Shown here: in pieces, positions 47,011-58,970 of the stretch
Numbering within the stretch: the stretch's first letter is position 1
How the letters are laid out: every line of letters begins with the position of its first letter
NCBI GenBank assembly: GCA_032158295.1
Contig: CM063246.1
Span: 10,107,608 to 10,171,607, forward strand
Reading direction: 5' to 3'
DNA: 64,000 nt
Source: Pycnopodia helianthoides
Taxonomy: Eukaryota > Echinodermata > Asteroidea > Forcipulatida > Asteriidae
Position numbers and translations under genes: made by a program
Notes under the pieces: generated by a model
Told to the model about the DNA's origin: nothing
Database searches by the model: none
The model's input: the letters and a program-made list of their open reading frames with translations, nothing else

Positions 47011-48009
47011 GCCCACCCCACCCCACCCCACCCCACCCCCACCCCCACCGGTCGGAGACAAAAAAGAAAGAGAGCACAAACTGTGACTATTGATTGATAC
47101 TCTTGAAAGTCATATGGTAACAGAATCATACTGTTATTCCATGGAGGCCTCCATGGTTAGTCAAAGCAGTCTGTGAACTTTAGCCCAATCGTTCCAGTTT
47201 TAATGGAGGGAAAAGTGTTGTCTGTGAGCGCTGCGATAGGGCCGGGAATTGAGGCATGCTCGGGGAGGAAAAAGGGTCGTTCTCTAACCCCACACAGCTA
47301 GCTTCGTAATGCATTAACTGTATTAAGTTCAATACTTCAAATGTGCACCTAGAAAAAACAACATTTGTTATATCCCTCGACCCCGTCTCTTGAATCGAGC
47401 AGTCTCATAAAATGGGCGTGTTCTTTGCTCGCACTCAACTGGCACCCAGTCGAGAGACCCCGCCTTTCAGACTAGCCTCCCTGCTTTGATCGATCAATGA
47501 GTAAAAGGTACTATTCAACTTGATCTTGTCAGGTACGAATTAGACTGAAACCAATAACTAACTGGAGCAAAGAGAATTTAATTAGTTTCCCAGTTCACGA
47601 ATGTACAATAGTGTCAGGACCCCTTTCTAACCTCTCTAACTAAACTAACGAGAAATCCCTATGTGTGGGGCCGCTTATTGATAATGATTGTAAAGACTTT
47701 GTGGTATTTTGCCAGGTGCCGATATTGCGTTTCATAATGTGTTTATTTGCTGAGTAAACTTGCCGCATATTCAACTTATGAAAAGAAAGCGCCACAGTTC
47801 CTCCTACTGCTCTTCATTTTGACGTCAAGTCGGAACTGCCCGAATATCTGCCGAAATGGGAATGGTCGGAACTGTGAAAGACTTTAAAAAAAATATATAT
47901 TATTTGAAAGAAATCGCAGCAGAAGAAGTCGGAACTCAATTTAATATGTAAGAAACATCGATTGTGGTCATATTTTTTTTAAAATATATTTAGAACCATT
48001 TTTTTTATT

Positions 48010-48275
48010 ACAATAATCCGATTCATATATAACCATCATTTATAAATAACCATTATTTATATATAACCTTTATTTATAAATAATGGTTATTTATAGATAA
48101 CCATTATTTAAAATAACCATTATTTATATAAACAATTATTTATAAATAACCATTATAATAACCATTATTTATAAATAACCATTATTTATATATAAACTTA
48201 TTTATCAGTTACAACAAATATTTCTATTGATCCTTATTTATATATATAAACCATTATTTATAACATTATTTGTGT
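48010..48275. repeat. AT-rich palindromic tandem array
   Basis: Repeated and partly inverted units of ataaccattatttataa fill about 260 bases almost devoid of G and C. It lies 200-450 bases before the putative DSEL first exon. Confidence 0.8.
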
Positions 48276-48479
48276 GATATAGTTAGGCAATATCAGACTA
48301 TTAACTACACCTTTTGACATGTTGCCTTAATTCTCAAGATAGCCGACCGCACGGCACACTTCATCCATGAACTTTTTAAGTAAAAAAAAAATCAATGCCA
48401 CGTACGAAAACTTTCTGCATGTCCGTGTGTACATGTGCGTGCGTGTACATACGGCCTTTCCTTACGTGGTCTGGTACCT

Positions 48480-48583
48480 AGTACCGTTTACGTGAAGGAC
48501 ACGCGGTAGCTCCCATGTGGAACTAACTGAAAAGGAAGCATACCCAAAAAGTCTTCACCGCACGTCGAAGTCTTCTGAAAGCA
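48480..48583 (+). other. DSEL: Probable non-coding first exon of DSEL
   Basis: The segment ends in a good donor, GAAAGCAG|GTAATTT, at 48583/48584. It lies in DNA richer in CpG (tttacgtgaaggacacgcgg, caccgcacgtcgaag) than its surroundings and has no open frame. A matching acceptor is at 58850-58851. The exon's 5' limit is not visible; this is inference from composition and splice sites. Confidence 0.4.
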
Positions 48584-49179
48584 GGTAATTTACTGATTTT
48601 TGTCTGTTTTATGTCGATGAATAAGCTCAATTGTGCTGCAATTCATAGGTCTCTATGATGTTCGTGATTTAAAGTGGTTTATATGACAAGTGGGAAGGTA
48701 GGAATGAACAGAGCAGTATCGATATAGTTGGAACGAAAAAGGTCAGGACTACGAAAAGTTCAAGGGAATCACGTTCTGTGTGGTAGACCCAGTAACTAGG
48801 GCTTAAAAAAAGTATATTGACATCCACGGTTGTACGATGCGGCTGTGCATATCATGGAGGTAGGAATCCAAGCTCTAGCTAGTGCTGGTGGTTCTTGCAT
48901 CATGGTGTAAATCAAGGTTGGCCATAACTTTTTTAGCTGTTAACTTTTCATTGTTTTTCACTGGCTTTTCAATACCATGGAGGTCTAGCCAGCCGGACCA
49001 CTTGGAGTAAATTTAATTTTGACTGGTCCCCTATGGGGGATGGCGTTTTCACTGGCATTTGGCCAGCTAACCACTGTTTATAACTAAAGAAAGAATACGG
49101 TAATTTATCTATGAAGTGCCTACTCCTAGAGCTATGACTTATATGAGATTCATTTTGTTATTGTCACCACGAACCGCTC

Positions 49180-49358
49180 GGTAACAAATATTGCTGCTTC
49201 CACAGGTATAGTGTTATGCTGCCACCGGCATGCAACGCTGGTCCACGACAACTAACAGTGCATGTTTTATAGTGGCTGCTTGCAACTGTTGGTTGTCGTG
49301 GACCATTCATGTGTGCAGCATACCATGATTACCTGTGGAAGCAGCCATATTTGTTACC
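49180..49358. repeat. Imperfect long hairpin
   Basis: The left arm ggtaacaaatattgctgctt ... ggtccacgacaac pairs imperfectly over about 80 bases with gttgtcgtggacc ... ggaagcagccatatttgtta cc. The loop is short and the stem has several mismatches. Confidence 0.7.
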
Positions 49359-50986
49359 AAAAAATGGAAAACTACCAGAAAACACCTGGAAAAAAATCTG
49401 GAAAACTATCGCAAAACTACTTCCTTCACAACAGTGTGACAGGCAGAAAAGTGTCAGTGTGTACTAATTTATTCAGAAATTTAGGATTTTCTCAACCTAC
49501 GTGTAAATTGGAGGTAGACGTACACTACGATTCAATTCCTCAAAATCTAAAGATCACAGTGCCTAACTTAGGAAATGTTTTGTTACATTTGTTACCATAC
49601 AAGATGGTGAAATTTTGTGCTTAAATAAGGAGTTTTAAAATGATCATTTATTTAGTAGGGTCTACGTAGAATTTGAAAACAAGTGTAGTATAATTAGCAG
49701 CAGGGGGGATCTGTTTTTTGGTTTTAAATACATGCTCCATGTCAAAACTAACCAACAAGTTGCCAGTGTGATGTTTCCTGATGGATGCTATATTTGCCAA
49801 CTGTTTGATTCAGATTCAGAAACAATGCCGAAACCGACTGCCACATATTCACTCATTGTTAATAAATTGTGTTCTTGTTTACCCTGTAAGATCTAGCTTT
49901 TGGCCATAATAACAATGGAGTGAAAAGTGGCATTCGGAGTATTGTCGGATAATTTTTTTATTTTTATGTATTTCTGGTAATGAAACCAAGGATGCTTCAT
50001 TTAAGTAAACTCAATCAAGGATGCTTCATTTAAGTAAACTCAATCACTGTAGCTCACAAGCCTGAGGAAACCTGTACAAAAAGGTGCTTGCTATTTGAAC
50101 CAGAAAATCTAGGGTTTTAAAGCCCTGCTTCTCCATGTTGTGTACATATGTAACTTTTCTGGGTTCTTTTATGTGCACTACCAACCCTAGTACATAGGAC
50201 CTATGGCTTTATATCCCATCCGAAGGACAAGGCAATTATTGTCTTGCTCAACCACACAAGTGTCACAGCTATGACAACCGGGACACGAATCCTCACTCTG
50301 CTGATCAGAAACATTGCAGAGCTCTAAGAGTCCAGTGCTCTTAACAGCTTGGCAACGGCACACATCATAGCACTCTAAAGTCTTCGTAGCAGAACTATAC
50401 AAACATTACATAATTATACCACACTAGCAAAGTGCCTGCCCAAATCACCACTCCACTGTATTTTTGTTTGGTTACCAACTGTTGTCATCAACAAAGTCAT
50501 GTTGGTACAGCAGGCAAGCATTGTTTTTAAATCTTGGGTTGCTAGTGTAGTGAATTTTGTTCTTTAAATGTATGTAATTTATTCTGTTCTATGTATAGTA
50601 ACAAGGGAAAAGATGCTAATTTCGCGCTTTATGACCAAACTTCTGTTAGTAATACTAGTAATAATACCAATTCAGTCCAATACAGCAACTTTCCCCTCAA
50701 TCATAAAAAATAAACTATATAAATAAATTTAATAATTAATGATAATAATACAACAAAAAATTGCATGAATTTTTACAGACATATAAGATATTTAATTCAT
50801 TTACTGGGGAAGGGAAAACTCCTTCCTCTCATCAGGAAGGAAGGAATTTGGAGAGCATCCTCTGTAGTATGTACATGTAGTACTTAGTACTCTGCCAAAC
50901 ATAATCACTGTGTACTAATTTGTTCAGAGATTTAGGATTTTCTCAACCTACTTGAGGTACACGTTTGATTCGGTTCCTCAAAATCT

Positions 50987-51142
50987 CAGGCCTGGAATTA
51001 CATGGAGGCCCTGGAGGCCATGGCCCCCATTGCTCTGATCTTGGACTTGGTGCTCCTTCAAAAGTTTCTCAAGTTTTCCAATGGATGTGCCCTTAGCTAA
51101 AAGGAAAATGGCCCTGACCTCTCAAAGATGAAAATCCAGGCA
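50987..51142. mobile_element. Small repeat with caggcctggaatt ends, inverted copy
   Basis: Matches 41711-41855 and 58528-58674 in opposite orientation (aaaagtttctcaagttttcc, ctctcaaagatgaaaatcc). Confidence 0.65.
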
Positions 51143-51207
51143 TACAAATCTGACAGTGACAGTGCCTAGCTCAGGAAACTTATAAGATTGTGACATTGTG
51201 TGCTTGT

Positions 51208-51375
51208 TAAAGAGCGGTTAAAAGCGCTGGACTGGAGCTCCGGTGTTTCTGATCAGCAGAGTGTGAATTTGAGTCCCGGTTGTCATGGCTGTGGCACTTG
51301 TGTGGTTGAGCAAGCCAATAATTATTGCCTTGTCCTTCAGATGAGACATGGAAGCCATACGTGTGTGTAGCTACT
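51208..51375 (+). repeat. tRNA-derived SINE copy
   Basis: Contains aaaagcgctggactggagct, gatcagcagagtgtg and gagtcccggttgtcatggc, as in 29570-29835 and 31779-32075, with a decayed tail. A minus-orientation copy lies at about 50155-50350. Confidence 0.55.
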
Positions 51376-51477
51376 GTGTACTAGATTTCCATCATGTTTG
51401 CAGACATGAAACAATGTACAAGTTAAGCTACTTTAACTTACTTGACTGAATACATTATTATTCCAAGATGTCCAATG

Positions 51478-51655
51478 AATATGGAAAAGGGTTTGCGGTG
51501 ACAACCATGTAATACTGTCTCTTATTGAGTTGGGGGTGGTTCTGAAAAGAACCGTTGGTTAACCAACGGTTCTTTTCCAACGGTTCTTTTCAGAACCACC
51601 CCAACTCAATAAGAGACAGTATTACATGGTTGTCACCGCAAACCCTTTTCCATAT
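51478..51655. repeat. 178-bp near-perfect palindrome
   Basis: The left arm atatggaaaagggtttgcgg ... gtggttctgaaaagaaccg is repeated inverted to its end (ccgcaaacccttttccatat) with one extra G as the only difference I see in about 78 bases per arm. The centre contains a second palindrome, ccgttggttaaccaacgg. Confidence 0.9.
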
Positions 51656-54600
51656 CGTATTTCCACCATGCAAAGTTTCAAATCCTACTTATGTCCAATG
51701 AAACTGTTTCACCAGGTGTTAGTTCATTTTAATGAAAAATGCAATTTTTTATCATTTTGAAATAACTTTCATTGGGCATCTGAGTAAAAAATGGGAGTTT
51801 TAATACAACAAACAGCTTAAAATTGTCACCATTTGCTCTCGCTTTTCTCTCAGTCACAGACAGGTACATTTAAACAGGTCGAAGGAAAGATATTTCTATT
51901 AAATCCTTCCCCCGATACAACAATTACCAATGATATTAAATTTCCATTTAAAAGAGGTTAAAAATTATCATTCATTGAATAATGAGTAAGGCCTACGTAG
52001 AATTTACAAACTTTGCACTGTTAATTAAGTACATGTAGATCGAAGAGGATAAACTTAAACTGCTGTGGTATAGCTTTAAAAAGAACACAACCAGGTCTTT
52101 GCAGAGACTTAAGCAGGCCTGGTACTTCCTTTATAGAACTTGAAAGTCTCCCGAGTATTCAAACATTTTGGGGCCCACTTTGGTCACATGCATTGCCTTA
52201 AGGCGTGAGAGAGACAAACTCGCCCAAACGGGTCCCAAAGATTGAATACGCAGGAGACTTGCACAGTGGTTAGGGCAAGGCAGTGTTTCCTATAAGAGAA
52301 TATGTTTGTGTTGGATCATTTCAAAGGGCACAAAGGCAATGGCCAGGGGCATTGGCGGTGAAGGCAATTCTAGTCTAGCATAAACAAGGTCTGCATAAAA
52401 CAACATAATTAAAGTGCACTTTAATCTGCAAACTTCTCATGAGTCCTACTTGAAAGCCAGGAGGTGATTGAGGAAAACAAACATGGTAGATGATGTATAA
52501 GTGTTTGAATACTTTTAGTTTACCGATGCACAGTACATAGACTGCATACTGTGCACAATACAGGGCTTGAAATACCCGCTGGGCAGAGTCCAGTCATTTT
52601 AACACTGGGAAAGAAACTTCAAAGACCCACTTTAAAAAAAAAGAAATTTCAGGCCTACATGTGTACATGCTTTAGATGCATTTCAAGTTCCAACCTCCTC
52701 TGTAGAATCTCAGCAAAAGGAAAGAGATTATTGGTTTTTGTTAATTGGTTTCTCAGTCCAGTTCTGAGCTATGAGACCCATGGTCTAGTGTAGGTTTCCT
52801 TGAATATCTCACACTGCCTCATAGTCTTGGTGCAAGACGCTCTTACGATGTACGTTGTTACTGAAACGCATGCACCCTCAACAATACATACACGTCGAAA
52901 CTATTCCACCGATAGAGGGCTTTCTCTTAAAGCAACTAAATTGTGTGTGGTAAATGGGTGATGGAAGAATTCATGTGTTCCTTACTCATCGCGGATAGCG
53001 GGGGAATCGCGATAGTTGGGCGATAAAGAGCAACAATGTCTAGCACCAAGACTATAACTGCCACACTGAATAACTGTGTGTTCAAACTCAAACATTGTCC
53101 GTAGGTTGCCCTTGATAATCAAAACTGAGTTGAGGAAGTTTATGAAGAAAATAATGGACTCCGACATTTATGCAAGTGTCACTCCACATATCAGTAGGAG
53201 GGAATCAAATATACCGCACCGAGAAACTGTGATAGCAATCTAAAATACTGTTAAAACCACAAACAGGCACTTCCCTTTGTGACTTTACTTTATGGGATCA
53301 CTGTTTGATTGATGAATTAGTATTTTTACGGGTAGATTAGTATAAAATCAGGTGTCACTTATGAAGTTCCAAAACTCTTTTTGACCCCCCCCCCCACTCC
53401 ATGATTTAAAAAAATGCTGTTGTGATGGTTTTGTCCCACCCTTCTACCTTACCAATACCATGGTAACTCCACAGCAAGGCTTGACCTTTCCCAGACGAGG
53501 GTCAATTGGGCAGGTTGGAGGATACTTGTACTGTAACATGTACACAGTCAGTGTGCTGTAACATGTACTGAACAGGCACAGTTTACATTTTTGGTGTAAC
53601 AGGGAAAGGTCACATTGTTTACTGTATCACTTCTACATGTATAAGGAGGTCAGGGTATTACTATTTAGTATTAGGATAAGCTTCATCTGCTGGAATAAGT
53701 AATCAAAAAGGAGGGAGGGAGGGAGGGAGGGAGGGATCCACGCACAAATAATTAAAAAAGGTATAGTATTCTAATTTCTGAGTTCAAATGATGTTTGTTA
53801 TCTATACACATTTGCAGTTGGAAAATAGAAACAAAATGAATGAGCAATTTCACTCTTTTTATTTAATAATGTATGGAAAATGTAAAATATCATCATAATT
53901 ATTCTCTAATGATTTCCGTGTTGGTTAAGTTTTAATAGATAAATTATGCATCTACATGTATAAACTGAACTATAAGCATATACCTAATATCCCATGTAAA
54001 TGGGATGATAATAGGTACATGTATTCTTATAACTTAAGAGTTCAGCTCATATCGTTCACAAAATGATAACTTGCATTTCACATCCACCAGTAATGAAGAA
54101 AAAATTGACATTTATATGCAAAACAATTTGTTGTAGGTACAAACTACAATGTACATTACAGCACAACAAGGCATACAAGAAAATTAAAGACAACAAGAAA
54201 AAGATAAAAGGAGACCCTACATAAAAGTACAAGTTACAAAATAAATTAACTCGCAATACAAGCAAACCAAAATGCCTGGACAAACTTACATTGTGCAAAG
54301 CCCCCTCCCCAAAAAAGAAAAACATAATAATAATAATAATAAGTAATACAAAATTGTTTTAAATGAAATAAATATATACAAATAAATAAAAAAGTTAATG
54401 AAAAATTAAAAAACAAATAAACAAACAAACAAAACCAAGATGGGACTGTGTTAATAATAATGAGTAAATTTAAGCAACAGAGGGAAACTAGTGGAAATTT
54501 AGACATAATTGGCACAAATACAATTTAGTTTACTTTTGAATAATGTTGGGACTTTCTCTTGTCCTAAGCTGCAAGGTCAGTCATGTCCGTTCTGTAAATC

Positions 54601-56064
54601 CAGTCCTCGAGAAAAGACTAACTTCCTCGAGAAAAGACTAACTTTCCACGGAAAGGACACCATTTGACTAGCGGTGGACGATATCTCGATATCACATTGG
54701 ACCTAACAAAACAACAATTTTATTTCCTGTAACCTGACTGACTGTTCCGAAACCTGCCGATGGTAAAAATTCTGATAAACAATTTGCAGACCTTGTACTT
54801 CAGAGAGGCAATTGCCTCTGTTGCCTCTGTCATTGCCTTGGTGCCCCTGGGAATGTTCCAATAGAAATTTACAATTTCCTCAATGAGGTGTCTTTCACAA
54901 AGGAGAGAAAATGCCCTTGCCCTTTAAAGAAAGAGGAAATGTTTATTTCCTGACTGACTGCATGTTTCACAAGAACTTGATAAATTAAGTCAAACATAGC
55001 TGCAATTCATTTATGTATGTGCAGTTCATAACATACCAATTCTAGGGGTTAAAGTTTGTATTTTCCATTGAAGAGACCATTCAGAATTATAAATGTTTAA
55101 TTTGTTTTTGTTTTTTCCCCAAGAATTGTGGGTGGTTGGGTCAAAAGAAAATACTGAAAATCAAAATTCAGTTCACAACTAAGATAGGAGGAAAAAAACC
55201 ATAAAATTATTAAGGGGAAAATAGTGTACCCAGCAGTCTCTTGCAGACTGTCCATCTTAATGTCCATGCTGTCTATTGAATGTTATCATCATGTCTGTGA
55301 TTTGTCTATTGGTATCGGTCAACCTTGTTTCGATAGCTTACCTCCATGCCTGATTCTAAATGCAGGCAATAATTTCCTCAGATTCAAAGTTGCATGCTGG
55401 AAGCCAGGAAAAGACAGTGAAAACTCCTGAGCTAGGAGAACATCGATCTAAAATATCTGCTTCATATGAGGCATTACTTTGTTCTTAAGTGTATAGTTTG
55501 TCAACATTTAAAAGTCAAAATTTGGGATGGCTGCTCAAAACAAATTTGCAAAAATGTTCACATTTAAAAACATTTATTACTATATGTTGATGGCCCCTTC
55601 TACATGTATTGCAGAACCATTTAATGTACATACATGTACATGTAGATCAGTTTCTCCTTAGTCAATATACTTTATTTCTCAGTATGCACATATTTTGTTT
55701 ACATAAATAATTTGTTTCCTTACCCACTACCGACCCTCTTCTTTTCTGGCAAAATACAGGAAATTAAAATAGTTGTTGTCTGCAATAGAAACTCACAAGT
55801 CTTTGTGAATGTTGGTTTTGTTTTTACTGAGACCAAGGCCAAGACCATGTCAGCAGGTCATGGTCTACATTTCCTCTGAGTAAGCAAGATCAAGCAAGGA
55901 CCTTTTCGGTCCTTGCTCTAGGGATCAAGTTAGCCAGAAAATTTCATTATGTTTAGTTAAAGTGGATTGAACTTATGTACTGTAGGATTTATGTTTTCAG
56001 TTGCTCTTTAAATGCTGTGGGTTAGTGCTGGAAGAAGGTCACCTGGCATAGTGTTAGCCAGAGG

Positions 56065-56225
56065 GGTGTCTGTGTCTTTTGGACACCCTGTAAAAATGTG
56101 GACACCCTGTTTTAAAATGTGGACACCCTGTTCCATCTGTCATTTGCATGTAAATGTATTGTAATTGAACAATTTGGACACCCGGTTTTTAAATTTCCAG
56201 CAAATTTGGACACCCTTTTACCAAA
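56065..56225. repeat. Loose tandem cluster of ggacaccctg
   Basis: Five copies of (t)ggacaccc(tg) at irregular spacing of 20-55 bases, separated by aaaatgt-type spacers. Confidence 0.6.
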
Positions 56226-56865
56226 TCCTGGCTAAAACCTTGTCACCTGGTAGTTGAATGTGGAATGCAAACCCAGCACAACATCCACAGGTGTGATTGA
56301 ACGATGGAAATCACTGAGCAAGTTCAGGGGTGACTTGAGTCAACTAGACTGAAAGTCAATCTAGAACGCTGCATGGTATGACTATGAGCTACATGTAGTC
56401 AAACTGGATCACCCTCAGAGCACTTTTTCTCCACTGGTCAAATTTGTAAGTTATGCCTGCTGTTTAAAGATGACGGTTAGGTTATGTGGTTAGGGGAAAG
56501 TTTTGGAAATATTTGTTATCACACACACAGAGTTAATTTAAAAAAAATTCTCCTACAGTACTCCAGGGTTTAACGAAAAAAATAAGAGGTTTTTGCCAAT
56601 ATGCCATTAAGCAAGATAATTAAATAAAGCAGTATTATGCAAATTATGTAGAGAAATTTAAGACATGTGTAAGAAAATGAACAGACAGGCTAGTACATTT
56701 TTATCTGCCCATCAGTTGTTGCGGCCTTATTGTCGCCATGTTTTGACAAGTTAATCAACGAGACGCATTTGAGTGAAACACAGACCTGATTTAAACTGCA
56801 AATTGAGTAAAGGTTTGCACCTGAACTTGCTGAATAAACAATTGCATTAAAGAAAGTCTCAAAAA

Positions 56866-57192
56866 TTAAAGGCAAAGTATACCTTTGGTTTTTGGGTCTG
56901 TTGGTTTGTTTGTACATACAATAAAACTAACCTGTGAAAATACACTTTAAAAGGTGGTCACGTTTTTGAGATATCACCAAAAACCGAAAGCGAATATTCC
57001 CCATAGGAATAGACAGTCTCAGATTCAAATTTTGGGACATAAAAAGTGATATATTTTCCATAACCGTAGTACTTCGAAGTTAAAGGTTTCTCAAAATTCA
57101 TTGTACTACCCAAAGCTGCTGTACTTCTTACCAAGTAAGTTTTTATTGCCATTAATTTTCAGAGTCATTACCGAACGTGTACTGTGCCTTAA
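56866..57192. mobile_element. TTAA-family MITE, inverted copy
   Basis: Begins TTAAAGGCAAAGTATACC and ends GTACTGTGCCTTAA. The interior read on the minus strand matches aaaacttacttggtaagaag of the other copies. Confidence 0.65.
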
Positions 57193-58527
57193 AAAGTGAT
57201 TTGGCATGATTTAGAGCCATAGAAACCTTGCAGCAGAGTTTACGCACTGACTGTATTTTTGGTTACATGTAAGTTGTCAAAAAGTGGTAATGTAAACCTG
57301 ATGAAGGCTATCTGATGTTAGAGGATTGCATGATCATATTTTCCACTACATGTTTCTCAGTATGATTAGATTTAAGGTTGTATGAGGTTAGTTATAAAAG
57401 TTGCCAGCATCTTTTTAAAGCTCACTTCAAAGGTACAATGTAATATACTGTTTGTATTTTTAAAAAATGGGCAATTCCACACTAAGGGGCACAAAAGTGT
57501 GACATGGGAGGGGAACATGGGATGCAGTAACAAGATGAAGTATTGTGTATTTTTGTCCGTGTTCATTCAAAGGCACATGAGGATTGTGGTTGGGAAAAAT
57601 AAAGGTACATGTAAATGACCGAGTATTTACGAAACTGGAGATAAATCTTGAAGATTTATATACGTATGTAATGAGGACGGACATTTTTGTTATCATTTGG
57701 TAGAATTTATACTAAAATAAATTGATTGTCCCAATGTTGTCCAGATAACAATTCGATAGACCCTTAGGGATAGTTACCAGCCAAAATTATGAAAGTCCCT
57801 TCCCTGGCTATTTAAGAAATTATAAGTTTTAAAAGCAAATTTATACGTACGTGTGTGGACGGAATTTTTTTCTCAAAAGCATCCAATGTTCGTACTTGAC
57901 TTATTTACCATTACTATTTCCTTAATACAAAAAGTAATAAGTATGAATATACATAAAAAGTGTGTAGTGCATCTGCTACAATGTATGTTAACCAGTTCCC
58001 TTCAGGATTAAATTTTTTCCCTGAGGAAGTATGTTTGTTGAAGATAGCGTTGTCGAAATAAAACATGACCAAACTACATGTATGTAAAGACAACACAACA
58101 TAATCTTTTATTACATGTGTTATAACATGCATCAGGAAGTACTTCTTTATACAAACAGTTCAGAGATATTATAGTTCACAGAATCCTATTCTACAGTGAG
58201 ATCATGTTCACTTAAACTTTCGCTTTCTCAGCTTTTTTTCATTACTTTGTAAATAAAGGCCGCTCACAATGCCTGGTATAGTCATTTATTGTAGAACTTT
58301 TTGAGTTTTTGCAGCTGTGCATGGCAGATCTATATCTAAAAATATAATAATCTCATTTCGTTTTGGCTTACATGTTGGTTTTATGGTGTGCATATAAATC
58401 ATGGAAGGTTGCTCTGTGTCACTTACTGTACACAAGTCTTCTGGTCTTACAAGCACGACGAGTACATAGGCAGGTGATCTCAATGTTTCTACCGGCCTGT
58501 TCTAGTCTTGACCAACAAGACTTGAGC

Positions 58528-58674
58528 CAGGCCTGGAATTTAATCTTTTTAAGGGCAAGGCCATTTTCATTTTGTCAAAAAGCTCTTCCATTCTATGGGA
58601 AACTTTTAAAGCGGCACTAAGGCCAAGACGAGGGGTCACATGGCCTCTGTTGCCTCCGTGTAATTCCAGACTTG
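58528..58674. mobile_element. Small repeat with caggcctggaatt ends, copy 2
   Basis: Same orientation and length as 41711-41855, ending gtaattccagacttg. It lies about 300 bases before the DSEL coding exon. Confidence 0.65.
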
Positions 58675-58970
58675 CTGGAGCTTGTGTTTTTATAATCGTT
58701 TGTTAAATAATAAGGCATTGGAAGATATGATGATTTTGTCACAGATGATTTGCGGATCTTCAATTGCATTCCCATGGAGGATTTAAAGACTTTTCCCTGA
58801 TTGATTGATTGATTGATTGATTGATGGATTGATTTATTTGTTTGTCCACAGATGACCAGGAACTAATCCAAATGTGAAAGAGCAAGCTAGAAACGACATG
58901 GAGATTCTCGTCAGCTGACATTACTTGACCGATATATCATTGACCTTTTGACCTGTGCAAAGTTGAGGTC

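Larger units (their letters stand above)
42336..48400. other. TMX3-DSEL intergenic region
   Basis: Contains a tRNA-derived SINE in minus orientation (about 42520-42675; cgggatttgaacccacactc), a LINE fragment (44123-44382), a hAT-like MITE (45685-45913), an (ata)n tract (about 46200-46236), a TTAA MITE (46648-47010), a ccacccc run (about 47015-47050) and an AT-rich palindromic array (48010-48275). I see no host gene. An ORF at 45013-45288 resembles no family I know. Confidence 0.5.
48584..58851. other. Probable DSEL first intron (10 kb)
   Basis: Holds an imperfect long hairpin (49180-49358), SINE pieces (49975-50350 and 51208-51370), a caggcctggaatt repeat (50987-51142), a 178-bp palindrome (51478-51655), a (ggga)n tract (about 53708-53737), a ggacaccctg repeat cluster (56065-56225), a TTAA MITE (56866-57192), another caggcctggaatt repeat (58528-58674) and a (gatt)n tract just before the acceptor. 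The ORFs inside resemble no protein family I know. Confidence 0.45.

Noticed and set aside
48010..48275. Possible CRISPR-like regular repeat
   Set aside because: Units are contiguous and AT-only, partly inverted and without unique spacers. This is an animal genome with no cas genes.
49262..49624. 120-residue frame in the DSEL intron
   Set aside because: It begins inside the imperfect hairpin and runs through a duplicated non-coding block; no family resemblance.
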